Source of the DNA: Sulfobacillus benefaciens
GTDB taxonomy: Bacteria > Bacillota > Sulfobacillia > Sulfobacillales > Sulfobacillaceae
DNA: 64,000 bases
Direction of reading: 5' to 3'
Assembly (NCBI GenBank): GCA_003023725.1
Contig: PXYT01000011.1
Coordinates: 27,041-91,040, forward strand
The notes beneath the pieces are model-generated. The model saw only the letters and a list, made by a program, of their open reading frames with translations. It was not told the origin of the DNA and ran no database searches. Both the position numbers and the translations under genes were made by a program. Within the stretch, counting starts at the first letter, position 1, and every line of letters starts with the position of its first letter. This document shows positions 17,660-25,676 of this stretch, in pieces.

Positions 17660-18747
17660 GTGCTGATCACCGGAGCGATAATCTTGTCCATTTTGGAGGC
17701 TACCTTGGACCACTTATAGTCTTGGGCATGCCGGAAGGCTATTTGACTCATCTCCCAGGTCTCGTCCGTCCGCATCAAGAGGCCGACCATGGCGTCGGTT
17801 AATTTCTTCACGTTATAAGCCGGAGGCAAATATCCGCTTCCCTCAACAATGAATTCCGGCATGGCCATATGATTAGTGCCAATAACCGGTAAGCCCATGG
17901 ACATGGCTTCCAAAAATGCGATGCCGTAAGGTTCCCAAAGCGAAGGAATGACAAGACCGGTGCTGGACCGCATTTGTTGGATCAGATCGTTTACGGCGAG
18001 AGGGCCTAGAACCTGAACCGATGGGTAATCGTTTGGCACCGTCGTTGGGTCCGGGCCGATGATCTTGAGTTTTGCCAAGGGTACGGAGCGAAGAACTTGA
18101 GGCCAGGCTTCCAGCAAAACTTCGCCGCCCTTGCGAACAAAATCCCGTCCGACAAAAACCAGGGTGCGGGCCTCCAGGTTTCTCGGGGAATAGGGATTGG
18201 AATCAAAGCTGACAGGAAGGTTGGGGGCGGAATGTACGGTATGAACCCGGTTTTCGGCGATGACTCCCGTTCCCGCAATGCTGCGCCGAACCCACTCACT
18301 CATGGTGAAGACAGCTTGCGCGCGCTCATACTCCCACAGTTGCCTGTCATACATTTTTTGTAGCAGGGACATGGGAACATCGTCGTACATAAACGTTCGC
18401 TTCCCGTTCAACCGATCACGGATGATGCTTCCCACATCCAAGTCTTGGTAAAAAAAGTGAGGACCCGATCCCATAATATGACTCCCCATGACAATCATCA
18501 CCGGCAATCCCTCCAGGTCCAAAGGCAAATGAACCTGGCGTTTGGTCCAGGGATGAATAGAGGAAAATGCTCTAACTTTTCCGTTCACAACGTGAAATGA
18601 AGCCACCATGGCCGGAATCCGGCGGAGGCGGGAAATTTCCATTGAGAACGGGATGAGGTCATACTGGTATTCCTTTGTCATGACAAGGCCCAGGTTTTCT
18701 GTGGTACGGTTAAGATGCCGCCCGAAGGCCCAAACCAGTTTTTTCAC
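17656..18747 (-). CDS. Family 4 glycosyltransferase (GT-B fold)
   Basis: A 363-residue GT-B enzyme. The C-terminal half carries the GT4 donor-site features: VFVGRDFVRKGGEVLLEA, then a strand-turn KLKIIGPDP, and IPSLWEPYGIAFLEAMSMGLPVI with the EPYGIAFLE form of the E-x7-E motif. The N-terminal domain is unusual in having a SMEISRLRRIPAMV stretch rather than the typical Gly-rich loop. The start is GTG at 18747 behind AGGAGGT; an ATG at 18777 has no ribosome site. It heads the minus-strand glycosyltransferase trio and is coupled to the next gene by an ATGA overlap. Confidence 0.85.
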   Translation of the reverse strand: MKKLVWAFGRHLNRTTENLGLVMTKEYQYDLIPFSMEISRLRRIPAMVASFHVVNGKVRAFSSIHPWTKRQVHLPLDLEGLPVMIVMGSHIMGSGPHFFYQDLDVGSIIRDRLNGKRTFMYDDVPMSLLQKMYDRQLWEYERAQAVFTMSEWVRRSIAGTGVIAENRVHTVHSAPNLPVSFDSNPYSPRNLEARTLVFVGRDFVRKGGEVLLEAWPQVLRSVPLAKLKIIGPDPTTVPNDYPSVQVLGPLAVNDLIQQMRSSTGLVIPSLWEPYGIAFLEAMSMGLPVIGTNHMAMPEFIVEGSGYLPPAYNVKKLTDAMVGLLMRTDETWEMSQIAFRHAQDYKWSKVASKMDKIIAPVIST

Positions 18748-19205
18748 GCTGACCTCCTGAAATGCTCTGGGAATCATTATTTCTCAGTTCCGGGCAGATC
18801 GTCAATGTTTGTAGGCAAAGGATTCTGTGGCAGCGGTCCGGATGACTGCGGACAGGAAAACTCACTGGCATACTTGGCACCTGCTCAGTGCGTTCGGCAT
18901 TGCCCAATGAGGGGGCCTGTTGACAGGATATGCGTAAGCACCCCATAAGCTTATGATGCGGCAGTCACAATTGGGCCGGCTTAAGAGGAAACAAAGTGAG
19001 TCCATGGGGAACTCACGGGAGGTAGATGTGTGGACAGTTCTTTGAGCTGGGAACCCGGAAACGCGGGGAAATTTTGACAGAATTCGGAGCCGTCAGTGAA
19101 GATAAAGCAGAAAAAAACACAACTTGTGGCAACCCGGCAGGAAAAAAAGAAAACACCCCGAATATATTATGACAGAGCAGAACGTATTCACAACGAAAAG
19201 GTAAA
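18748..19205. other. Divergent intergenic region with hairpins
   Basis: About 460 bases between divergent genes hold no supported protein gene. The half near the transglycosylase gene contains a GTGAGT/ACTCAC stem (about 18993-19013) and a CCCG/CGGG stem in the GGGAACCCGG stretch near 19050-19067. A perfect TTGACA lies at 19074-19079 but has no good -10 partner. It may be a structured 5' leader. The sequence does not match the c-di-AMP (ydaO) consensus well enough to call it one, although that riboswitch often precedes cell-wall lytic genes. Confidence 0.35.
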
Positions 19206-19238
19206 ATGATTCGGATTTTTGGCGAAATTCAACCATGA
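19206..19238 (+). CDS. Ten-codon upstream ORF coupled to the transglycosylase gene
   Basis: ATG at 19206 opens a ten-residue frame (MIRIFGEIQP) behind AAAAGGT. Its TGA overlaps the ATG of the transglycosylase gene as ATGA. The main gene's own ATG has no Shine-Dalgarno site, so ribosomes finishing this short frame probably reinitiate there. The peptide itself need not be functional. Confidence 0.45.
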   Translation: MIRIFGEIQP

Positions 19239-20575
19239 GAGGGGTTCTTGGACGCATGCGCGGCAAAATCGCCTTAGCGTTGACTGGATCAGGTCTTCTG
19301 GTGTTAGCAGGTCCCGTAGCCATGACTTACGGGGCATCCCTGCAGCAGTTGCAGCAGCAAGAATCGCAGGCGCAGGCTCAGCTAGCGGCGGAACAAAGTC
19401 AATATCAACAAACCCAGATGGCTATTAATCAGGCACAGCAACAGATTCAGAGTCTTAATCATAAGCTTGCCCAAGATCAGGCTTTGGCAGTATCGGCGAA
19501 TCAACAGGTTTCGACCACACAAGCCCAAATGCAAAAGACGCAAGCCCTGTTGAGCAGCACGCAATCGCAATTGACCGCAACCCAAAACGAGCTGAGTGCG
19601 ACCCAGGCCAATTACGAAAAAACAAAGGCTTTACTCCAAAGGACGCACAACAGTTTGATTAATGAGAGCCATTTGCTCCAGGGACAGTTGCAGTTAATCG
19701 AAGAGCGCGGCTCCATTGGGTATTTGGATGTCTTGCTGGGGGCCCATTCATTCAGCGATTTTATGAGCCGTCTCTCCCTTCTCGGCCGGGTTGCCGGACA
19801 GGCGGCATCTGAAGTAAACATCATCAAACAGGAAGAAATCCAGCAAGCAAAGGAAAAGGCCAGTCTGAAGGCGGAAGCAGCGCTACTTTCGCAGACGAGG
19901 GCATCTCTGGCGGCCCATCAGGCGCTGTTGCAACGGGAACGCAATATGCTGTCTCAGGAAGAAAGTCAGGCTATGGCTTTGCGAAACCAGGCGGTGACCG
20001 CGGCGCAAAATGCCCAGTCAACCCTCGCTCAAAAAAAGCAGGCGGTCATTAGCTTGCAAAACCAGCAGGCGCAGGTTCATCAGAATATGATGCAATTAGG
20101 GGCAAAGATTAGTCAGATTGCGTCACAAATTCAATCCCTGCTTAGTCAGTTCAACCAGGGAGGCCTTTCCCGGCATGCACTCTATACGGCGATGCTGCCT
20201 TTGGTGACTCCGATTGCCCAACAGGACAATTTGCCGCCGGCTCTTGTCATTGCGGTGATTACGGAGGAATCGGGAGGCAATGCCAGCGTCGTAAGTTCGG
20301 CTGGCGCCATTGGTCTTATGCAATTAGAACCTGGTACTGCTCAGATTTTGGGCATACCAGCTAGTCAATTGTCCGATCCCAGGGAAAATCTTATTGCCGG
20401 GTGTCTATACTTGCGAGACATGCTTAACCTGTTCGGGGGTAATCTGTCTCTGGCGCTATCCGCCTACAATGCAGGTCCCGGAGCAGTTCAGGCAAACGGT
20501 GACCAGGTGGTTCCGGGAACCCAGGGGTATGTCAATAACGTTGAGGCACTTTACGCACTGTATAGCCAGTGGTAG
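19235..20575 (+). CDS. Secreted coiled-coil lytic transglycosylase (SLT domain)
   Basis: A 446-residue exported peptidoglycan-cleaving enzyme. Residues 1-33 are a signal peptide ending near YGAS. Residues 35-310 form a Gln/Ala-rich coiled coil of the PcsB N-terminal type, with QIEERGSIGYLDVLLGAHSF-like hinge features near 155-175. The SLT domain follows: the catalytic Glu in AVITEESGGN (near 345), then SSAGAIGLMQLEPGTA, and the closing LSAYNAGPGAV. It should cut glycan strands to 1,6-anhydro-muropeptides outside the membrane. The start at 19235 is translationally coupled to a short upstream ORF; an internal ATG at 19256 after GAGAGGGG is an alternative. A strong terminator follows. Confidence 0.85.
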   Translation: MRGVLGRMRGKIALALTGSGLLVLAGPVAMTYGASLQQLQQQESQAQAQLAAEQSQYQQTQMAINQAQQQIQSLNHKLAQDQALAVSANQQVSTTQAQMQKTQALLSSTQSQLTATQNELSATQANYEKTKALLQRTHNSLINESHLLQGQLQLIEERGSIGYLDVLLGAHSFSDFMSRLSLLGRVAGQAASEVNIIKQEEIQQAKEKASLKAEAALLSQTRASLAAHQALLQRERNMLSQEESQAMALRNQAVTAAQNAQSTLAQKKQAVISLQNQQAQVHQNMMQLGAKISQIASQIQSLLSQFNQGGLSRHALYTAMLPLVTPIAQQDNLPPALVIAVITEESGGNASVVSSAGAIGLMQLEPGTAQILGIPASQLSDPRENLIAGCLYLRDMLNLFGGNLSLALSAYNAGPGAVQANGDQVVPGTQGYVNNVEALYALYSQW

Positions 20576-20600
20576 CAAACTCTCCCCCAACTCTGCTAGT

Positions 20601-20638
20601 GCGAAAATCCCGCATTTAGCGGGGTTTTTCGCTTTTTT
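20601..20638 (+). terminator. Intrinsic terminator after the transglycosylase
   Basis: A strong hairpin (GCGAAAAnCCCGC / GCGGGnTTTTCGC type, 20601-20632) is followed by six T. It overlaps the 3' end of the convergent membrane-protein gene, and the A-rich left arm may make it work in both directions. Confidence 0.8.
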
Positions 20639-21143
20639 GAGTTTCTGCCGGCAATCGTCTCCACCGCCAAATTTTGCCTGCTAGCATTAGGGCCATGACA
20701 TAAGCCCACCAGGGACTGCCCCAAAATGCACTGATCATACCAATGGCGGCAATGACGGAAACCCACGAACCCGGACGCACGTTTTTTTGCGTTACGGCGA
20801 AAATAAAAAGAAGCAGCACCGTTACGGCACCCGAAAAGCGGAACCACAAACTTTCCGCATGTTGTCCCAAATGAGTGGAAAAGATAACGATGTCCGCTAA
20901 AATATAAACAGATGATAGTGTTGTTAAAGTCCACGGAAGCCAGGATTTTTTTGCAAACATCCGGCCCAACGTGATGTAGAGGAGAGCAACCACCAGGGGG
21001 GGTATCCAGACGCTCCATCCTTGGGGTAAGGTAACAAAAACAGGGAAAAGCGGAATGGCTGAGGACAAGTATGAATGAAAGAGGGCAGACTCAAGCCAGA
21101 GGGCGGCGAGGAGAAGCCAAGGCAGACGGTCTTTCCAGGACAC
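20616..21143 (-). CDS. Membrane protein, unknown function
   Basis: A 175-residue protein with about five hydrophobic helices (near residues 8-35, 44-60, 70-90, 103-118 and 128-155) and a basic C terminus. The start is GTG behind AGGAGGATTCCC. No family was recognised. Its stop lies inside the terminator shared with the convergent transglycosylase gene. It is divergent from ftsH. Confidence 0.6.
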   Translation of the reverse strand: MSWKDRLPWLLLAALWLESALFHSYLSSAIPLFPVFVTLPQGWSVWIPPLVVALLYITLGRMFAKKSWLPWTLTTLSSVYILADIVIFSTHLGQHAESLWFRFSGAVTVLLLFIFAVTQKNVRPGSWVSVIAAIGMISAFWGSPWWAYVMALMLAGKIWRWRRLPAETQKSEKPR

Positions 21144-21258
21144 GGGAATCCTCCTTATCCATTGCTGATTGGTTATTGTCCATTGTTACTGTTATCATTC
21201 TGCCCATTCGGACGGAAAGTTAGACCCGGATGAAGAAGCTGTACCCTATAGCGCAGTC

Positions 21259-21288
21259 TTGACGAAAAGTGCTATTGTATTGTATCGG
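21259..21288 (+). promoter_or_regulatory. Possible ftsH promoter
   Basis: TTGACG (21259-21264) and TATCGG (21283-21288) are 18 bases apart, about 58 bases before the ftsH start. The -35 is good and the -10 is weak. Confidence 0.35.
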
Positions 21289-21345
21289 GCAAAAATTTTT
21301 CATTTTTATTTATGGGAGCATTAGCTTCAGGCGGAGGGGATCCGA

Positions 21346-23148
21346 TTGCAAAACCGGTGGTTTCGAGGCGTAATCACAATTGTTCTGGTCGTGTTGTTTA
21401 TCTCGACGTTGATGGATATTCTCAACGCCCGGACAACGCACGTTCAATCACTCCCTTACAGTACCCTAATTACGGAGAGTGCCAAACATCAGATTAAAAG
21501 CGCCGACGTGAATCCGTCTCAGCATGTGGTGAGCTGGACCAACAGCAAGGGTCAGCACGTTCAGACCGTGTATGCGCCTGGCGAAACCAATGCACTCAGC
21601 GCGCAGCTGAATAAAGGAGGAGCTAATGTCACGGTTCAGAAGCCGTCCACTTCTTATGTGTGGATTGGGCTGATTGGTGATTTCCTTCCTGTGTTGCTGG
21701 TTATTGGGTTTGTGTTTTTCTTCTTCAGACAGAGCCAGGGTGGAAACCGCATGATGTCATTTGGCAAAAGCCAGGCTCATTTGCAAGCCGACAATCTGCC
21801 TAAAGTGACGTTTGCCGATGTCGCTGGGGTCGACGAAGAAAAACAAGAACTCGAAGAAATTGTGGATTTCCTGAAAAGTCCCAAACGCTATATGGAGATG
21901 GGAGCACGCATCCCCAAGGGTGTGATGTTGTTTGGGAGTCCTGGAACAGGTAAAACTCTTTTAGCGCGAGCCGTGGCGGGGGAAGCCGGGGTGCCCTTCT
22001 TTTCGGAAAGCGGATCGGGATTTGTGGAAATGTTTGTCGGTGTCGGAGCGTCGCGGGTTCGCGACCTCTTTGAACAAGCCAAGAAGAGTGCCCCCTGCAT
22101 TTTGTTTATCGACGAGCTTGATGCGGTCGGAAGAATGCGCGGAGCCGGTTATGGCGGAGGCAACGATGAAAGGGAGCAAACCCTGAACCAGTTACTGGTT
22201 GAAATGGACGGATTTGGGGTCAATGAAGGCGTGATTGTCATGGCTGCAACCAACCGCCCCGACGTGTTGGATCCCGCGTTGTTGCGTCCTGGCCGGTTTG
22301 ACCGGCAAATTATGGTACCAAGACCGGATCAGGCAGGCCGCAAGAAGATTTTAGAGGTGCATATCGCGAATAAGCCGCTGGATCCTGACGTTGACTTAGA
22401 GATTATTGCGCGCCGAACACCGGGATTTACGGGGGCGGATTTGGCGAACTTGGCCAACGAAGCCGCCCTGTTAGCGGCACGCGAACGTCGCAAGACTATT
22501 TCTATGAAGAATTTTGAAGAAGCTTCCGAACGGGTTATGGCCGGACCGCAAAAGAAGACACGGGTGTTGTCGACCTTTGAGAAGCGTGTCGTGGCCTTCC
22601 ATGAAGGGGGGCATACGCTGGTTGGATTGCTGGTGTCCCATGGTGACCCGATCAATAAGGTGACCATTATTCCGCGAGGAATGGCAATGGGGTACACGAT
22701 GCCGCTGCCGGAAGAAGACCGTTATTTGGTGACCAAGGAACAGATTCTCGATAAAGTGGCGATGTCCCTGGGAGGACGGGCTGCCGAGCAAATTGTCTTT
22801 GGAGAGATTTCGACGGGAGCGTCGGACGATCTCGAAAAATCGACCAAAATGGTCAAACAGATGATTACCGAATACGGAATGTCGGAGGAATTGGGTCCCA
22901 TGACATATGGAACCCGGCAGGATCAAGTGTTTTTAGGCCGGGATTTGATGAGGCAGCGCAATTACTCGGAAGAAGTGGCGTCAAAGATTGATCAGGCGGT
23001 TCGCCATATCATCCTACAGCAATATGAACGAGCTAAAAATATTTTGCTACAGCATCGGGCGAGCTTAAACCGGATTGCTTTGGAACTCATTGAGCGCGAA
23101 ACACTGGACCGGAAAGAGTTGCAGGAAATTCTGCGAGCTACAACCTAG
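21346..23148 (+). CDS. ftsH: ATP-dependent zinc metalloprotease FtsH
   Basis: A 600-residue membrane-anchored AAA+ protease that degrades misfolded membrane proteins and selected regulators. Two N-terminal membrane helices (about residues 5-22 and 108-128) flank an extracytoplasmic domain. The AAA module has Walker A GSPGTGKT (near 196), Walker [12 protein letters not shown], and the second region of homology [20 protein letters not shown]. The protease domain has the zinc site HEGGH (near 418) and the third ligand in [10 protein letters not shown]. The pore loop [10 protein letters not shown] is intact, but the preceding GSD common in FtsH is GSG here. The start is TTG after GGCGGAGGGG. A 12-bp hairpin follows the gene. 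Confidence 0.95.
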   Translation: MQNRWFRGVITIVLVVLFISTLMDILNARTTHVQSLPYSTLITESAKHQIKSADVNPSQHVVSWTNSKGQHVQTVYAPGETNALSAQLNKGGANVTVQKPSTSYVWIGLIGDFLPVLLVIGFVFFFFRQSQGGNRMMSFGKSQAHLQADNLPKVTFADVAGVDEEKQELEEIVDFLKSPKRYMEMGARIPKGVMLFGSPGTGKTLLARAVAGEAGVPFFSESGSGFVEMFVGVGASRVRDLFEQAKKSAPCILFIDELDAVGRMRGAGYGGGNDEREQTLNQLLVEMDGFGVNEGVIVMAATNRPDVLDPALLRPGRFDRQIMVPRPDQAGRKKILEVHIANKPLDPDVDLEIIARRTPGFTGADLANLANEAALLAARERRKTISMKNFEEASERVMAGPQKKTRVLSTFEKRVVAFHEGGHTLVGLLVSHGDPINKVTIIPRGMAMGYTMPLPEEDRYLVTKEQILDKVAMSLGGRAAEQIVFGEISTGASDDLEKSTKMVKQMITEYGMSEELGPMTYGTRQDQVFLGRDLMRQRNYSEEVASKIDQAVRHIILQQYERAKNILLQHRASLNRIALELIERETLDRKELQEILRATT

Positions 23149-23155
23149 GCATGTG

Positions 23156-23188
23156 CCAACGGGACGCAGGCATTAGGCGTCCCGTTGG
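23156..23188 (+). terminator. Hairpin terminator after ftsH
   Basis: A perfect 12-base-pair stem (CCAACGGGACGC / GCGTCCCGTTGG) with a nine-base loop starts eight bases after the ftsH stop. The following tract is GTTATGTT, a poor U-run, so termination may be partial. Confidence 0.55.
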
Positions 23189-23200
23189 GTTATGTTACGC

Positions 23201-23530
23201 TTATTTTGGCCATACCAGTTCTAGGTTGTGAGGAGTAATAACACGCTCTCCTTCATTTCCGTTAGGGACGGGCATGCGCTTGACAGCACGCCTGGCTATG
23301 AGATCCAAAAGAAGCTCCGGGGGACGGGGATCCTCCTCCATTATAGAATTCAGCACGTCACGGTCGATTTGCACACGATGTTGTTTTGAAGGTGCTCTGT
23401 CGTCACGTACGGGCACGCTAAGCCACTTGGGCCCGCTGGAACCGTCAGAGCCGTCAATTCTCAATGCCACACCAATCCCCCATCCCGAATATACCGTTGC
23501 CAACTGTAATCGGACAGGCAACGGACTCAA
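23201..23530 (-). CDS. Small protein, unknown function
   Basis: A 109-residue soluble protein. It reads as beta strands (RLQLATVYSGW, GVALRIDGSDG) followed by a helix with DVLNSIMEEDPRPPELLLDLIARRAVKR. The start is TTG behind GGAAGGAA. No family was recognised. The gene is alone, convergent with ftsH and divergent from the large polysaccharide operon. Confidence 0.5.
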   Translation of the reverse strand: MSPLPVRLQLATVYSGWGIGVALRIDGSDGSSGPKWLSVPVRDDRAPSKQHRVQIDRDVLNSIMEEDPRPPELLLDLIARRAVKRMPVPNGNEGERVITPHNLELVWPK

Positions 23531-23701
23531 TCATTTTTTGTTCCTTCCATAATATTAAACGCTAAAGACCTTGCCTGCGTTACTATAGAGAACGAAAATG
23601 ATTTTGTCTAGTAAATTCCGTCGAATATTCGGGTAGCGTTTTTAAATTTTACCCCAAAACAGCGGGGCTAACCGCTACTGTCGTCGGACGATCGGGAAAC
23701 A

Positions 23702-23710
23702 TGGTATAAT
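23702..23710 (+). promoter_or_regulatory. Extended -10 promoter of the nucleotide-sugar operon
   Basis: TGGTATAAT at 23702-23710 is a perfect TATAAT with the extended TGn element. No clear -35 lies at the right distance, as expected for extended -10 promoters. It sits 46 bases before the first gene of the operon. Confidence 0.55.
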
Positions 23711-23756
23711 GCTGGCGCTTGGAGGTTTCATTCCCAGCGGCCGGGTGTGGTAATGA

Positions 23757-25676
23757 ATGAAAGAGGGGAATGGATTGAAAAGACGGGTTCGTCTTTATTT
23801 GAAAATTGTATTTGCCATGTTGGTGGATGCGGTGATGATTAATGCATCAGTTTACATGGCGTTGTATCTTCGTTTTGACGTACCTTACATCCCCGGAGAA
23901 TATTTGTACCCCTATCAACAGATTGCCGTCTATTTTACCCTTACGACTCTGCTCTTGATGTGGTTTACGCGGGTTTACCACCGGATGTGGCAGTACGCCG
24001 GGCCAAAAGATGCTCAAGTTCTGATTGGGTCCATCTTGGGCAGTGCGGTGTTTCTGGATCTGTACTTGCTCCTGGAAGGAGCGGCGCATTACCCGCGCGG
24101 AGTCTATCTGCTCTACGTGCTGTTTGCCATGGCGCTGGTGGGAGGATGGCGATTTCTGATCCGCTCCTATTATGATTTCAACTGGGTTCCAAGGAGCAAG
24201 ATGGCACCTCGGGTGCTAGTGGTGGGGGCGGGCAAAGCAGGGCAGTTAGTGGCCCAGGAATTGGGACGTCATCCCGAAGTCGGCGTTGCGGTGGGGTTTC
24301 TCGATGACGATATTGCCAAACATGGGATGCAAATTGGATCATTGCGGGTGCTGGGAACAACCAATGCGTTGGCGCACGTTGTTCGGGATTACCACGTGGA
24401 CCAGGTTTTGTTCGCTATCCCTTCTGCATCCGGAAAGATTTTGCGGCCTTTAGTCGACCAATGTCGGGATCTCAACGTCAAAACGCGCATGCTGCCGGCT
24501 CTAAATCAGATGATAGGCGGGCAGGTTCTAGTGAATCAAATCCGCGACGTCCAAATCGAAGATTTGTTGCAAAGGGAGCCAGCCATTGTGGACCTTGGCG
24601 AAATTGCCAGCTACCTGACGAATCGAACGATCATGGTCACAGGAGCAGGAGGGACCATTGGTTCAGAATTGTGCCGCCAGATGGCACAATTCTCCCCGCG
24701 TTCTTTGATCCTTTTAGGATTGGATGAAACCTCGATTTTTGACATCGAACAGGAAATGCGCAACAAGTTTCCTAACCTGCACGTGATTCCCGTGGTCGCG
24801 GACTTACGGGACACGGATCGAATGCGGCAAGTCATGGAACAGACGCGCCCTCAAGTCGTCTTTCATGCGGCGGCGCATAAGCATGTGCCCCTCATGGAAA
24901 TCCAGCCTCCGGAAGCCATTCGCAATAACGTACAAGGATTGTGGGGATTCCTCGACATAGCCCAAAAGGTGCGGGTGGAGCGCTTTGTGTTTATTTCGAC
25001 AGACAAGGCTGTAAATCCAACCAGCGTATACGGTACGACCAAGCGTATCGGGGAAATTCTGGGAAGCTATTATGCTGAACGTTATGGCATGCGCTTTGTC
25101 ACTGTGCGTTTCGGCAACGTGCTGGGTTCAAGGGGCAGTGTTCTTCCCACCTTTCAAAAACAAATTGCGCAAGGTGGCCCTTTAACTATTACTCATCCCG
25201 ACATGGTCCGGTATTTCATGACCGTTGCAGAGGCTTGCCAGCTTGTTATTCAGGCTGGGGCGATGGGACAGGGCGGTGATACCTTTGTGCTGGACATGGG
25301 CGAACCATTGCGGATTATGGACTTGGCCACAAATTTGATCCGGCTATCGGGATTGCGACCTGGTGCCGACATCGACATTGTGTTTACAGGTCTCAGACCC
25401 GGAGAAAAGCTTTATGAAGAGCTTCTAACGCCGCAGGATCAGACTAAAGCAACCAAGAATTCACGAATTTTCATGCATGTTGGAGAGACCCCAGAGTTGG
25501 CACGAACGCTTCCCTTGCTGGAAGAGCTCGTGGAAGCCGGAAGAATGGCGGACGATGCCCGTATCCGGCGGTTATTGAAGACGATTGTTCCGGAGTACCA
25601 ACCCCAGACGGACACAGTTTATTCGTTTTCTTCGCCGGAAATGCTCACAACAGGAGGAAAGGCACGTGCTCACTAA
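23757..25676 (+). CDS. Membrane-bound nucleoside-diphosphate-sugar 4,6-dehydratase (CapD/PglF/WbpM type)
   Basis: A 639-residue two-part enzyme. Residues 1-130 contain four membrane helices. Residues 150-260 form a first Rossmann fold (VLVVGAGKAGQLV). Residues 285-600 form the SDR catalytic domain with VTGAGGTIGSELCRQ, VFHAAAHKHVPLME and FISTDKAVNPTSVYGTTKR. It should remove water from UDP-N-acetylglucosamine to give a 4-keto-6-deoxy sugar at the membrane. Large relatives such as WbpM and PglF have Met where this protein has Tyr (near 423). A TTG six codons in, after GAGGGG, is an alternative start. It is the first gene of a plus-strand operon to 32.8 kb; the second aminotransferase there may use its product. 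Confidence 0.85.
   Translation: MKEGNGLKRRVRLYLKIVFAMLVDAVMINASVYMALYLRFDVPYIPGEYLYPYQQIAVYFTLTTLLLMWFTRVYHRMWQYAGPKDAQVLIGSILGSAVFLDLYLLLEGAAHYPRGVYLLYVLFAMALVGGWRFLIRSYYDFNWVPRSKMAPRVLVVGAGKAGQLVAQELGRHPEVGVAVGFLDDDIAKHGMQIGSLRVLGTTNALAHVVRDYHVDQVLFAIPSASGKILRPLVDQCRDLNVKTRMLPALNQMIGGQVLVNQIRDVQIEDLLQREPAIVDLGEIASYLTNRTIMVTGAGGTIGSELCRQMAQFSPRSLILLGLDETSIFDIEQEMRNKFPNLHVIPVVADLRDTDRMRQVMEQTRPQVVFHAAAHKHVPLMEIQPPEAIRNNVQGLWGFLDIAQKVRVERFVFISTDKAVNPTSVYGTTKRIGEILGSYYAERYGMRFVTVRFGNVLGSRGSVLPTFQKQIAQGGPLTITHPDMVRYFMTVAEACQLVIQAGAMGQGGDTFVLDMGEPLRIMDLATNLIRLSGLRPGADIDIVFTGLRPGEKLYEELLTPQDQTKATKNSRIFMHVGETPELARTLPLLEELVEAGRMADDARIRRLLKTIVPEYQPQTDTVYSFSSPEMLTTGGKARAH

Noticed and set aside
18960-19100. 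c-di-AMP (ydaO) riboswitch
   Set aside because: The downstream gene type fits, but the conserved GACAGCTAAC-type core is missing.
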